Source: Linyphia triangularis (Eukaryota; Arthropoda; Arachnida; Araneae; Linyphiidae). From it: 64,000 bases of DNA. This document shows positions 1 to 12,796 of this stretch, piece by piece. A model generated the notes under the pieces. That model was given only the letters and a program-made list of their open reading frames with translations. It was not told the DNA's origin and ran no database searches. The position numbers and the translations under genes were made by a program. Positions within the stretch are counted from its first letter, which is position 1, and the number at the start of each line of letters is the position of its first letter. The stretch covers positions 107,660,442-107,724,441 of the forward strand of contig OZ021722.1 in assembly GCA_963978545.1 (NCBI GenBank). The letters run 5' to 3'.

Positions 1-200
1 CGATCAACCGGACCGATTTGTCCACATTATAGGGCACTTAAAAAATCTTTAAATTTGAATCAAAGGTATTATTCTTTTATTATTCCTTAGTGTTTGCATG
101 ACTTATTTAAGACTCTAGAACATTCATTTCAAAAGAAAAGGGACGACAAGAAATGTTTGTGACACCGATTTAAATTTAGAAAACATTCAATTCACTTGTA

Positions 201-1539
201 GACAGAGAGGTAACTGCAAATACAGGTACCTCATCGAACATCATTGTGATGTTTTTATAGAATGTATAGAAATGCTGGTAAGTCACATGAATCCACTGGT
301 CTCCCGAGGCAAAAGTGAACGAAACTATTCAAAAATCAACTTTGAATGAGTTGAACTAAATCCGATTGCCAAATATGTCATAACTCGCCAAATAATGAGC
401 AATATTTTTTTTTTATATGGTAACCCACTGCTCTTTAACTTTCAATGAGGTAAAGTGCAGACGATATTTATTCTCTGGTGAAAAATACTACTATATTTTA
501 AAAGTGACCAAGATGGCGATAAATATTACGACACTGATGACGTATGAAAAATCGATGTCATAAGGTGTTTTCATTATGACATTTAGTATGATATAATTAA
601 AGAAACCTCCTGGTGTAAAAATCGTAGCCCGCCTCTTTTGACCCTTTGGACTACGTCAATGAGAATTGCACGAATGAGCGGGCTGTCTACTTTACTTATG
701 TTGTGCGTGGGGGTTGGAATCGAAGAGGGTTTTTTTGGAGGCTGCAAGGGGAAGAAGGGAGAGCATCTAGCCCTGAGGTTTGGAAGAGAGAAGGAGTGGG
801 TTGCTTGACCTCTGAGAAAAGAAAAGTTCTTATACCGGGGATCGGAGATTAAGATGCTAGCAAGCGGTGACCGCCAGTTCCAGAGCAATGAGCAGTAAGT
901 GGCTCTTTTATTCACTCAGTACTCAGCCAGCTAGGAAAGTCTAGTTGGGACATATGTTTAACTTTTAATTATTGCTTTTGGTTGTTTTAAATATTTGTTA
1001 TTTTGGATTTCAACCTCACACATGTGGTGAGCGTTTAGAGGAAATGTGTTTGCTACCATATACTTAACTGCCGAGTAAACTGGTTTCTGAACTAAAGAAC
1101 TTGTGTTAATTGCGGGGTGTTCTGTAAATGCTTGACACTAAATTTATTGCTTATATTATATATACTAATTAGTACTCCTACCTATCCTGGTCATGGCAAT
1201 CGACTTTGAGTTGAACCAAATCCGATAGCTATATATGTAATAACTCGCCAAATAATGAGCTTTCTTTTTTTATGTGGAAACCCACTGGTTTTTAAATTTC
1301 AATGAGGAAAAATGCAGTCGATATTTATTCGCTGGTGAAAAATACTACTATCTCTTAAAAATGACCCAAGATGGCGATAAATATTACGTCACTGATGACG
1401 TATGAAAAATCGACTTTGAGTTGAACTACATCCGATTGCCAGATGATTTAGATCCGATCTATTAACACTTCTTTAAATTCTATAAAATATTCAGAATGAT
1501 TTTCGATGATGTACCTAAACTTGCTGCTGACTCTCGGAG
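201..1539. mobile_element. Diverged, interrupted copy of the TA-flanked foldback MITE (FB-TA)
   Basis: The left end at 201 (GACAGAGAGG after TA) and the sequence to about 555 match the left half of the intact copies at 21499, 26013 and 61568, including the 'catcgaacatcatt' and 'aatccactggtct' segments. From about 1190 to 1539 the same family resumes and ends at CTCTCGGAG followed by TA. The 583-1190 stretch between the halves is not explained by the family. The inner half-repeat (gttgaactaaatccgattgcc) occurs twice, near 350 and 1205. Much more diverged than the other copies, so probably old. Confidence 0.6.
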
Positions 1540-2398
1540 TATTAGTTGTAAAACAAATATGTTATATTAATTCACGTCATGCCATTTCTTGTAGTAGAAA
1601 ATTTGCTTCTATAGCTAAACAATTGTTATTTTTCAAGTAGGAACACAATTATAAAGCTAACTAAGCGAATACTTCTGCTTTCGTAAGTAATAGAATAATT
1701 TCAAAAATTCTCAAGTAACCCTTCTTTTTTTTTCAAAGTTAGACGAAAACTTTAACTTTTAACTCGTAAACGCATAATGCATTTTCAGTTTAAAAATACA
1801 TTTAAGCTAATTTAGTTCAAAAACTTCTTAATTTTAACTGGTCCTTTGTCAAAATCACGTTGGCTAATATTTCTTTAAGAACTAATATTTTCCTATCCTT
1901 CTAGAATGCAGTTTGTAGATTCAAAACTATAAACAAAACAAAAAAACTGGAACTACTAAATTTTGCACATTTCCACCGAAACATACGACCAAAAATTGTC
2001 TCGGGGATTCATCAATATTACATTTACAAGTTTCTAATTCTGTAGGAAGAAGCCGTCTTCCTAATGAATTGTTACTTTCAAATATTTGCCTGTAAATGCT
2101 TTTAGGCTAAAGTAACAATTAGCGTAAATTTAAAAACGAATTTATTGTCAGGGAAACTTCGGTAAATAATGCAGAGTAGGAAACTGAAAACTTTGAAAAG
2201 ACAGATCATGGAATCTTTACTTGGGTTCGAAGAATTTTTTTTTTAATTTTTTTTTTTTTAATTATTTATTAACATGATTATGCTTTAAAGATAGAGGTTT
2301 GATTGGCAGCATGTATTGAAGTTGTTCAAGGAGTTTTCTGTCACTTGAATCAAAAGGTAAGTTTTTTTAATGTTTAAGCGTGTTTAGTAAATAAGTAG
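1540..2398. other. AT-rich unannotated spacer
   Basis: No gene, tRNA-like structure or repeat boundary that I can support. Contains short poly(T) runs around 2233-2262. Confidence 0.6.
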
Positions 2399-3148
2399 TG
2401 TTGCGTGGACGGGTTCGAAAGATTTGAAGCCAAAGCAGATCAAAACTTGCAGATATTTATTCCAATATCATTCTTCACAGATTCCTTTACAACTCCAGAA
2501 CTTCTCGTTCTAGTAGACACAATACATTTCTTTTCAGAACAATAGAGCACGAAGCAGCAGTTAAAAACTTGACAACACAACTGCTAAAATCACTGCAAAA
2601 GACAACGCAATACAGTTCGCTTTCGGAACTCTCTGAATGCTCACTGAGATTCAGTATCTCAATACAGTAATTATAGTCAACTCACCAGTCAACTAATTCA
2701 GTGACTCAAAATCAACTAACTCCATCAACAGCTCTCTTGAGCTTTTATAGCGGAGGAGAACATTCTTGAAATTTCTAGAGGTAGATATTTGGAGAACTTT
2801 CCAGATCGTAGTCGCAAAGTCCTATACATGTACATGGGGACCGAAAATGTCGCAAAATGGTCGCCAAGTTTAGCGACAAAAATTAGTCGCTAAAACTGTC
2901 GCCAACTTGGCTCTATCTCGCCTATTTGGCAAGATTGCCATTACCATAATGTTAAATGCACTGCTCCTTGTAAAACTCGCTTCCCAGCGTTACCTCTGTA
3001 AAACTCGTTATCAAGCATTGAGACACACATTGCGGGGAAGCAAACTAACGACGAACTATTGCACTGCCTTATGGGAAATGTTCATAAATTTTACTATTTA
3101 CAAAATTAACACTACGAAATATTTACAAATATACAAAAATTACTAACA
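2399..3148 (-). mobile_element. LTR of a second LTR-retrotransposon family (LTR-B), probably solo
   Basis: Read on the minus strand it begins TGTTAG and ends CGCAACA, the TG...CA ends of an LTR. It matches 34126-34771 and the partial copy ending at 43796 along most of its length, including a 'tttcggtccccatgtacatg' block, a TATA-like 'ctataaaag', and an 'aataaa' near the 3' end. The 750-bp length exceeds the 646 bp of the 34-kb copy because of an extra internal stretch around 2840-2920. No internal retroelement domains flank it, so a solo LTR left by recombination is likely. The flanking 4-mers (gtag and atag) differ by one base, consistent with a decayed 4-bp target duplication. Confidence 0.75.
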
Positions 3149-3154
3149 ATAGAT

Positions 3155-3637
3155 ATATATGCAACTAGTGGGGAAAATAATACTCTTTCAAACGAGGTAA
3201 AAGGCTTTATTTAGCTTGAAAGGCTTATAGATAATGTACAGAGTTTGAAAAAGTATTTTCACACGTGTTCACAATATGTTTATAATCACGTGCACAAAAT
3301 ATTTTTAATCTATATATTTATTAACGTTGGTAACTCAGGTAAATGAATTTCTTATGAAAATATGTCATTTTAATACTAAAACTATAATATTTGAGCCCTG
3401 GCGTGCTAGAAAGTAATTTTTCACACTAGTGCGAAAATGTTACTTTCCCTCACTCCTCGCGAAAAAGTGCTATTTTCGACACGATTTCTTATTCGAAATG
3501 ATTAAAAAAAGTTTAATTTTGCACGTTGTTATAAAATAGTTATTTATGCAACTAGTGGGGAAAGTAATACTTTTTCATACCAGGTAAAACCCTTATTTGA
3601 AGAGTTTGAAAAAGTATTTCCCACGTGTTGCACACAA
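3155..3637. repeat. Tandemly duplicated non-coding repeat, copy 1 and start of copy 2
   Basis: 'gcaactagtggggaaa' and the following ~90 bases occur at about 3162 and again at about 3549. Copy 1 runs from about 3155 to 3545. Copy 2 starts near 3546 and is interrupted at 3637 by a Helitron and at 4388 by a LINE, and its remainder resumes at 5798-6000, where it matches 3310-3540. No coding potential. Confidence 0.65.
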
Positions 3638-4345
3638 TCTATATATTTAATAGGCAATACGTTTTTTGGGGTTAGTCCGTCCGCCTAAACTGCTCAACCA
3701 ATTTCAATGATCAAGGTGTCATTTTAAAGGAAATAAGCTGTAGATTTGCCAAAACGTGCCAAAATAATTTGTTAACACTTTATTAATTAGTTAAATTTCA
3801 ATATTTTTCATCATTAAGCTACTACAAAGCCTCAATGATTTTGAATATATGACTGGCAACATCCTTACGTATGTAAACAACAAACCCGTTGCTAATTTTA
3901 AAGCTCAATTTAAACTCTTCGTTTCAAAGTTGATTTTTTCTGTTTTTCTGAAGCATTTTTGTATTAGAGTAATTATTATTTTGAAGTATTTCTATCCAGA
4001 AAATGCCTCGCGTTGGACATCGTTCTCTAACGGGGCGACTTATCAGAATAAATAAAAGATATTGGGACTTCAATGTAAGGGCATAACTAATGAAGTTTTA
4101 AGTCAGAATGTTGGCGGATAGTATATTTAACTTTCTATTATGAAACTTCCAATTTGAGTGTTTTCTCTATTAGGCCTTACATTAAATTTATAAAAATTTG
4201 GTTATATTTTTTATGGCTGGTAAACCTATTCGAGCGCAGCAAGATGTTTTAACAACAAATTTGAGCGGCAAAGCCGCTCAATCCGATCGCAGCGAGGCAT
4301 TTGGAGGTTGGCGAGCGTTAGCGAGCAGGGGGCGAAGCCCCCTAG
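3638..4345 (+). mobile_element. Non-autonomous Helitron
   Basis: Starts TCTATATATTT directly after an A, and ends CTAG followed by T, the A^T insertion and CTRR terminus expected of Helitrons. Just inside the 3' end is a GC-rich hairpin, GGGGGC-GAA-GCCCCC (4328-4342). A second hairpin GAGCGGC-AAA-GCCGCTC lies at about 4262-4278. The flanks rejoin into one continuous repeat (copy 2 of the 3155 repeat) when the element is removed. No Rep/helicase coding, so it would depend on an autonomous partner. Confidence 0.7.
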
Positions 4346-4673
4346 TACTTTTTTAAATCAGTAGCATAACACATTTTTAATACATATATAAATGGATGAA
4401 TAAAACGTGGCGAAGTTTTTCTGGACAAAAACAAGCTAAAAGCATGATTATCAAATCATCTGCGAAGATTGCCTCTGAAATTCTTAGACACCCAAGACTG
4501 AAGATGCAAGCAATTGTTGGCTTCATCACCGGGCATTACCATTTCAGAAAACACTTCCATACAATGGGACACTTTCAACAAGATCCCATATGCAGGAAAT
4601 GTCACAAAAACGAGGAAACGGCACATCATGTTACACAGTGAATGTGATGCTCTTGCCCTCACTCGCCTAACTA

Positions 4674-4876
4674 CACTGTTAAAAATTTTGTTCCACCTTG
4701 CACCAAAAATTGGTTCCCATTTAGCTGCCACCAACATTTGGTGCTTAGTTTCACGATTTAATGGTGCAACCTCGGACCGTAAGCACCATTAAATCGCGAA
4801 ACTAAGCACCAAATGTTGGTGGCAGCTAAATGGGAACCAAATTTTGGTGCAAGGTGGACAATTTTTTTTAACAGTG
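4674..4876. mobile_element. Small foldback MITE (CACTGTTAAAAA ends), nested in LINE
   Basis: Almost the whole 203 bp is an inverted repeat with ~90-bp arms around 4770-4785. It begins CACTGTTAAAAA and ends TTTTTAACAGTG, with TA on both sides (4672-4673, 4877-4878), as for Tc1/mariner-type insertions. A second copy is at 59472-59678. Confidence 0.8.
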
Positions 4877-4940
4877 TACTTTAGGAACCACCAACACTAA
4901 AGAATTACACCTTAGTTCCATCAAGGGTTTGCAGACTTAA

Positions 4941-5655
4941 GGGGACTGTTAAGTCAAAAATAAAAATTCTTCAATTTTTGCTCAAAATTCATGAAATTTT
5001 TTGTGCAGTTCAATAACAATTAGATAAAACACAACCCAAAATTTCAAAAATTTATATTGATTTTTTTTCAAGAAATTAAATTTTTATTGAAAAATTTAGC
5101 GTTTTTTCCGTAATTTTAAAAACGCTCCTTGCGATTCAAATTTTTTGCAATCTGTCTCAATTTTTTTGTACAAGCTAATCGAATATATATTGACATAATT
5201 GTGCATGGGTTTTGAATTTGACTCATTGGTTAATTATTTAAAAGTAAAACTTTGGTACAACGGCAAAAAATTTCAACTTTTTAAATAGAAGCATTACGAA
5301 AATTGCTGTAAAACAATAAAAAAATACCAGATTCCAAAATCCATGCACATTGTGTTCAAAATAGTATAGTAAACAATATCTTCAAGTTTAAAAAAAATAC
5401 ATCCACTTTTGAATCGCAAGGAACAAATCGAATACCCTAAAAATCTTAAAATACACATAAAGAGAAAAATGCAATTTAAGAAAATGAAAAACAGGCGATT
5501 TCCGATATGCGCGCTTACAAAAACTCAAATAATATTCTTAATTCTTCTCGGATCAGCAAAAGTAAGGTATCTACTGAAAGCTAGAATTTCAGGCTATTTT
5601 TTCCCCCTAAAATATAAAAATCGAAATTTTTGAAATTTTTGCCTTAACAGTCCCC
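4941..5655. mobile_element. TTAA-flanked MITE, 715 bp, nested in LINE
   Basis: Perfect 13-bp terminal inverted repeats GGGGACTGTTAAG / CTTAACAGTCCCC, flanked by TTAA at 4937-4940 and 5656-5659 (17 symmetric bases in all). TTAA duplication is the hallmark of piggyBac-type integration. The interior is AT-rich and non-coding; the short open frame at 5409-5633 has no recognisable feature. Confidence 0.8.
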
Positions 5656-5797
5656 TTAATTGCTGTCTATTTATTGCGATCCGAATAAATGGAGCTAAGA
5701 AGCATTGGGTTTGGAGTATGGTACAAAATGCTACCCTAAAGCAGAGGTGCCACACATCTGACTAACCCAAAATAAAGAAGAAGAAGGAATACATATA

Positions 5798-6000
5798 GTT
5801 ATTAATGTTGGCTACTCCAGACAATGAATTTCTTCTAAAAATATGATATTCAATTTCAAGACTAAATAATATTTCAGGACGAATCGTGCGAGAAAGTTAC
5901 TTTCCCGTACTTCTCCGCGATAAAGTGTGACTTTCAACGCGATTTTTGACTCAAATTGATTTAAAATAAGTCTAATTTTTTGCTCGTTGTTATAAAAAAA
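5798..6000. repeat. Displaced remainder of repeat copy 2 (matches 3310-3540)
   Basis: 'ttattaatgttggctactc', 'gaatttcttctaaaaatatg' and 'gagaaagttactttccc' correspond in order to 3310-3440. It was separated from its left part (3546-3637) by the Helitron and LINE insertions. Confidence 0.65.
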
Positions 6001-7707
6001 AATACTAAAAATGAATTAAATACAAGGTTTTTGAGATAGGACTGCATGACTTAAAATTTCATTGCTGCGAAACAGTGCGAGAAAGAAAGAAGACACAAGT
6101 TCCATGTTCAGAATTTTTAAATACACCGGTTTTCAAAATTAGTGACTATATTGAAAAGTGGCAACAAATTGTTGTAAAATCTGAATAAAGCGGAATCAGT
6201 TTATTTTGTTTCCCTCAATTGCCCTATGATTCCCGATAATGCAGCTCAAACGGTCACTTTTGAAGAAGGCGGCGGTTTTACAAGACACACAGACGGGGTT
6301 TCAATATACCACATCCCAGTGGTAGTGTTTAAAAATGTTTGTGCAGCCGGAATCGTGATCCCCCCCCCCCCCACTATTTCTCACAATCATTCATAAATGG
6401 AAATTTTTTTAATAATAATTACTCAAACGCAAAGTTTCCTTTCAATATTTACAAAGCAACATGAGATAGAAAATAGAAAAAATAAACTTATTTTAATTTA
6501 CTTATTACAAGAAGCAAGAAACCATATGTATAAACTTGTCACGGAAACTATTTCCATTTTGTGGAGAAAATTCTAAAAAATGCTCTTTTCTATCCCACCC
6601 ACACATCCTCACCCACTCACTAACGAGCCAATCAATTCATCGAATTCTCAAGGGCAGCCAAAGTTGGAAAACTGCGAACTGGCTGTCTAGCTACACATTA
6701 CGTGGAGGGAAAGGCTTTAATGAGTTTCATTGGTTACCATGGCATCGTCTCAGCCGAAACGCGTGCGTCAGGAACACACGGCTGCTGTTCGGAGGAAGAT
6801 CACCTTGATTAGATGCGGGTTTTTGTTCCCTCTTAAATTGAGTATTGAAGCAAGACGTTTGCCGTTGTTTATCGGATTTTTTGGCAGGAATTGGATCTTC
6901 ATTTTAGAAAATTGTAAAATACATAATTTTTGTTTTGACCTAATAAATTAAGATGCAGCCTGGATTTACTGACTGTAGTTTCACGAGCCGCCACTGCCAC
7001 ATTCACCAGTTTTATTAAACGTTAAAAATCCGTCCAAAAGAAAACGGATCTCATTGCTAAATCATATGCGGCCCTCATCAAATTTACTCCCGTCAGTCGA
7101 TTTTTCAAACCGATGTATTTCTCTACCTGTCTACCCAACAAGCAACTTGTCTCTACTTTCTGTCTCTCACTCTTTCACAGTACTTCATATTTTTCTGGTA
7201 AGTATCACTAATCTTTAATTTCACCTTCTGGAGAGTTCATAAGTTTGGTTATTGACATAAGGCCAGAGATGGCTCAGCAATCACCTTATTGATCTATGTC
7301 AGAAACTCTCTCTCCACACTTCAAACTAGTCAGTGTCTTTTGGTAACCAAGGGCATTCTCTTACGCAGCATTATATGGAGTAACTTATGGCGGCAATTTA
7401 ATTTGCTTTATCTGTTTACAAAAAATAAACTGCTTATGATTCATCTTTAAGCCAGCGTTAGCCACTACGCTGCCCGTGGGTCAGATTTGGCCATCGACAG
7501 ATTTTTCTGTAGCCTGCTGGCACCACAGAAGTTAAAAAAAAGTCAAGTTTCACAGTATGGAATTTTTTTTTTAGATAATTGTAATTTATCGGAAATAATA
7601 TGTGTTAACTATGTAGAACAAAGTTCACCACTACGTGCTAAAAGAAATTGTATGAAGAAGCTTTCAGCAAGTTGATTTTCATCAAGAAAAAATACAAGAA
7701 TAGCTTT
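6001..7707. other. Unannotated spacer with short open frames
   Basis: Contains a C12-14 tract at about 6361 and three overlapping short open frames (6536-6951, 7487-7675) without recognisable domains, splice structure or family resemblance. I see no gene I can support here. Confidence 0.5.
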
Positions 7708-7711
7708 TTAA

Positions 7712-8619
7712 GGGAGACCCGTACCCCAAAAATCTAGAAAAAATTTGGGGGAAAATATTTTTTTTTTATTACATAAAATTAAGCTATATATATTCCAAAA
7801 AACATGGGCCGACCAAACGGTATAGTGGTTAGCGTGCTAGCTTCTAGACCACGAGGTTGCGGGTTCGAGTCCCGTGTTAGGCATGGGTGTTTGTAAATGT
7901 ATGTTGGCTTGTCTAATGACGAATGTTGCTGACGGCGCCAGATAATCTGAATACAACCAATCCAAAAAACATGGGGAAAATTTCAAATTTCTAAGGAATT
8001 CAAAACATTCAATTTTTCAACTTTTACATACTGATCTACTATGTAGTTGTATGCAAGATTTTATTCTTAAGTTCGTTTTACTCGAAATGTAGTATTAGCA
8101 ATTTCGACTGTGTTTAAAATGCTAAGGCTTTGAGAAAAAATTACGTAGATTGAAACTGTTTATATTTTTAAAATCATGAATATCTGTTTTATAAATGTAG
8201 GGAGAGGTTTTTTTTAGTAAATTGCATTAACTTTTTTTTTAAGAATTAAAAAGATAGGAAGTACTTTTTGTGAAAATTTAAAAATGTCTTGTGAAAAACA
8301 CAAAACATCTTTTTAAAATCCCCTGTCATACTAATTAAAAAAAAATCTCTCCCTACATCTTTAGAGTATACTTTAATATAGTTAATTTGTTTCGAAATTC
8401 AAAAAAATATTAAAAATTAAAGGAGGTGTAGTCTTTTTAAAAAGGCAAATATATCGGCCATAAAACACTAAAAAAAAAAACAATATTAAAAAAATATTAA
8501 ATTTAAAAAACAAAAAATTGTGTAAATAAATGTTTGAAAATAGGTGTTATATTTATATAAAAATTTTGTGCTACTAAATTCAATAATAAAAATTTTAGGT
8601 TTTTGCTTACGGGCCTCTC
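7712..8619. mobile_element. TTAA-type MITE containing a SINE insertion
   Basis: Left end GGGAGACCCGTA follows TTAA (7708-7711). The right end, read in reverse, is AGAGAGGCCCGTAAGC and is followed by TTAG, a one-base decay of TTAA. The right arm is shared with 10030-10262. The interior is A/T-rich. A SINE (7809-7960) sits inside with its own 15-bp target duplication, so the MITE is older than the SINE. Confidence 0.65.
7809..7960 (+). mobile_element. tRNA-derived SINE, copy 1
   Basis: The first ~74 bases are tRNA-like, with an A-box-like 'tatagtggttagcgtgc' and a canonical B box GGTTCGAGTCC (7863-7873 region), the internal RNA polymerase III promoter. The body reads 'gtatgttggcttgtc' and ends 'ggcgccagataat' plus a short tail. 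Flanked by a perfect 15-bp duplication TCCAAAAAACATGGG (7794-7808 and 7961-7975), the mark of LINE-driven target-primed insertion. Other copies: 52070-52243 (+) and 60991-61169 (-). It is a SINE rather than a tRNA gene because the same 3' body follows the tRNA part in all copies. Confidence 0.88.
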
Positions 8620-8623
8620 TTAG

Positions 8624-9777
<1,154 letters not shown>

Positions 9778-9796
9778 TTATTATTATTTTTTTTTA

Positions 9797-9985
9797 CTTT
9801 TAATTATCCATATGTATACATAGGGTAATGAAAGTATTGCATTCGAGGAGGGGGGGGGGGTAAATTTTTTTTTTTTGCATTTTTTTGCATTTTTCCACGT
9901 TTTGGAACATTCTGATTTCAAAAAAGTGATCTTGAAAAAATGTATGTCTGTGTGTATGTGGTGTATGTGTGTCTGTGGTCAGCAT
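9797..9985. repeat. Dispersed repeat, inverted relative to 52580-52745
   Basis: 'atatgtatacatagggtaat', the 'ccacgttttggaacattctg' block and the 'tgtgtctgtggtca' end all reappear in reverse complement at 52580-52745. The family has a GT/CA-rich edge and a poly(T) centre. Class unknown. Confidence 0.65.
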
Positions 9986-10029
9986 AGCTCCCGAACAAAT
10001 TGACCTACGATGTCCAAATTGTTAATTAG

Positions 10030-10262
10030 TTTTGAAATTTAAAAAAATATTAAAAATTGTCGGAGGAGTAGTCTACTAAAAAGGCTTATATTTTGGTAAA
10101 AAAAAACACTAAAAACACAAATATATAAAACATATTAAATTTAAAAAAAAAAAAAAATGTGTAAATAATTGTTTAAAATACATCTTTTACTTGTATAAAA
10201 AAAAAACTTTATGCCACTAAATTCATAAATAAAATTTTTAGGTTTTTCCTGACGGGCCTCCC
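10030..10262. mobile_element. Right arm of the 7712-8619 type MITE (truncated copy)
   Basis: Matches 8390-8620 base by base over most of its length, including 'tgccactaaattcat' and the 'gacgggcctcccttaa' end, here with an intact TTAA. The left part of the element is absent. Confidence 0.65.
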
Positions 10263-10626
10263 TTAATTTAATATGAAACTTACATTCCCATACAAAATAT
10301 AGCCCTATCTATCAACTGAAAACTTTCAATTGAGGAAGTCAAAAACGGATGAGGGCTTCTAACACTCCTCACAAGAATTTAGCTCCGTGCTTATGTTCCA
10401 AGATATATATTCTATGGTCCATTAAATCTCTTAAAATCGGATACCCAATGTTTTTTTTTTATTGATCAATCAATCCAAAAACATAATGGTCTGATGGATA
10501 GCAAATACGCATACACAGTTTGAACAGATTTATCGATCTATCTGGACGCAAACAACTCAATAACTACTGGCATAAAGTTGTAGTAAAAGCTTACCAACCA
10601 TAAACCAGTTACTGAAGTATACCAAT
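10263..10626. other. Spacer left of the 23-bp minisatellite
   Basis: No gene or known repeat recognised. Confidence 0.5.
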
Positions 10627-11477
10627 AAGTATACCAACCAGTATACAATAAGTATACCAACCAGTATACAATAAGTATACCAACCAGTATACAATAAGTA
10701 TACCAACCAGTATACAATAAGTATACCAACCAGTATACAATAAGTATACCAACCAGTATACAATAAGTATACCAACCAGTATACAATAAGTATACCAACC
10801 AGTATACAATAAGTATACCAACCAGTATACAATAAGTATACCAACCAGTATACAATAAGTATACCAACCAGTATACAATAAGTATACCAACCAGTATACA
10901 ATAAGTATACCAACCAGTATACAATAAGTATACCAACCAGTATACAATAAGTATACCAACCAGTATACAATAAGTATACCAACCAGTATACAATAAGTAT
11001 ACCAACCAGTATACAATAAGTATACCAACCAGTATACAATAAGTATACCAACCAGTATACAATAAGTATACCAACCAGTATACAATAAGTATACCAACCA
11101 GTATACAATAAGTATACCAACCAGTATACAATAAGTATACCAACCAGTATACAATAAGTATACCAACCAGTATACAATAAGTATACCAACCAGTATACAA
11201 TAAGTATACCAACCAGTATACAATAAGTATACCAACCAGTATACAATAAGTATACCAACCAGTATACAATAAGTATACCAACCAGTATACAATAAGTATA
11301 CCAACCAGTATACAATAAGTATACCAACCAGTATACAATAAGTATACCAACCAGTATACAATAAGTATACCAACCAGTATACAATAAGTATACCAACCAG
11401 TATACAATAAGTATACCAACCAGTATACAATAAGTATACCAACCAGTATACAATAAGTATACCAACCAGTATACAAT
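10627..11477. repeat. 23-bp minisatellite, exactly 37 units
   Basis: The unit contains two GTATAC palindromes separated alternately by CAACCA and AATAA, so it also forms short inverted repeats. 851 bp divided by 23 gives exactly 37 units, and I see no sequence differences between them. Because 23 is not a multiple of 3 and the minus strand has no stop in any phase, all three minus frames stay open across the array and read the same 23-residue cycle. That explains the 296-343 aa open frames here; they are not genes. Confidence 0.95.
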
Positions 11478-11533
11478 AAGTATACCAATAAGCATACATT
11501 TAAGTATACAAACCATAAACCATTGGTACTGAA

Positions 11534-11600
11534 GCATTGTGGGTTCAACAGAAAATGATTCAGGATCATCCTGAATCATTTTCTGCTGAACTTACAATGC
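11534..11600. repeat. 67-bp near-perfect palindrome
   Basis: Two 33-base arms around a single central base at 11567. The inner 18 bases of each arm (from CAGAAAATGATTCAGGAT) are perfectly complementary, and the outer 15 match with about three mismatches. It lies 57 bp beyond the end of the minisatellite. It would extrude as an almost loopless cruciform. Confidence 0.9.
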
Positions 11601-12319
11601 ATGTTGTTTCATTTTTTTCCACAAAAAAGTATTTGATTCTTTGATAGCTTTAGAGTGAAGGGAGAATATTTACAAAATTCCAATCATTGTGGCGTTTAAT
11701 TAATTCAATTATTTTAATTAACTGTTGCCAATTGACAACACCATGAATAAACGTTAAAGTAAGACTATTAGTTATAAAAGGAATTAAGAAACCTACAATT
11801 TAATAGATTTTTTTTTCAATCGTAGAAATCAAATGCTCCACAAAGTTTTAGATTAATATATGTCTATCACACAAAAAAGTCCTGATTAAGAAAACTAAAA
11901 AAAAATATCATTACTAAAATTTATTAAAAACAAATTAATAAAAGTTAAACCTCTCGCTACATTACTTTTTTACTTATATTGTCCTTGAATGTTGAGAAAT
12001 GAAACAATATTTAATAAAAGAGAAGAACAGCCTTAACAGCTGAATAATTTGCAACATTGCTTTGAATCTAAGTGTTCTAGACATTGGTCAATTTTATTAC
12101 TCCGAACTTTTTATGCTGACCACAGATACACACAGACACTTTTTCTAAAGCACTGTTTTGATCTCTGCACATTCCAAAACGTGTAGAAAAAACAAAACAA
12201 AAATGGAATCAATTTTTTTGCTCGCATCCAGTATTTTCGTATTGCCAAATGGAAACTTATAATAAAATCAATTGCAACTATAATTACAAAATATTTTATA
12301 GGAGGTAAAACCAATTCAA
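11601..12319. other. AT-rich unannotated spacer
   Basis: No supported gene. The 84-aa minus-strand open frame at 12111-12365 has no recognisable domain and runs into the adjacent MITE. Confidence 0.5.
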
Positions 12320-12716
12320 GGGGACTGGTACCCCTTGTTTTCACAAAAAATAATAAAAATATCAACTTTCTATTTTATATTTATATAATATATATATACA
12401 TATACAGCAAATATGAATAAAATGACTGGATTTTTTTTTTTTTTTTTTTTTTTTGCGATTCTTAATATCTATTTAACAAAATAGGCATGGATTTTTGGAA
12501 TAATATATAAACTTTATTTTTTACAAATTTGAATGTTAAAAAATACTCGTCTTTTACGATTTTTTTTAATATAGGTAGTAATTATCGTTTTTCTCTTAAA
12601 CTATTTTACTTATTCTAAATACAATGCCTAAAAAGTTATAGTATATTACTAGGTACATTTTTTTAAGAAAAACAGGAAAAATTACTGAAAAAGGAAAGAG
12701 AAGGTACTATTTAAAA

Positions 12717-12796
<80 letters not shown>

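Larger units (their letters stand above)
4389..5787 (+). mobile_element. 5'-truncated non-LTR retrotransposon (LINE) fragment, split by two MITEs
   Basis: Bounded by a perfect 10-bp target duplication AATACATATA (4379-4388 and 5788-5797). The 5' part (4391-4641) encodes residues like the C-terminal end of LINE ORF2 proteins: 'IVGFITGHYHFRKHF' followed by the Cys-His cluster C-R-K-C with E-E-T-A-H-H, typical of Jockey/R1-type elements. A frameshift near 4625 moves the rest ('SECDALALTRL') to another frame. Coding then continues after the first MITE and is cut by the second. The 3' end carries a (GAA)n tail. Dead copy: only ~480 bp of LINE sequence remain once the nested MITEs are removed. Confidence 0.7.

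Noticed and set aside
583..915. 110-codon minus-strand frame
   Set aside because: No recognisable feature, overlaps an opposite-strand frame, and lies in the insertion within an old MITE.
2907..3146. 79-codon plus-strand frame
   Set aside because: Lies antisense in the LTR-B U3 region; not conserved as a frame in the 34-kb copy.
7809..7882. A functional tRNA gene
   Set aside because: The tRNA-like head is always followed by the same SINE body, and target duplications surround the whole unit.
10538..11579. Three overlapping minus-strand open frames of 296-343 codons
   Set aside because: They are the 23-bp minisatellite read in its three phases. Identical 23-residue cycles in all frames and no flanking gene signals.
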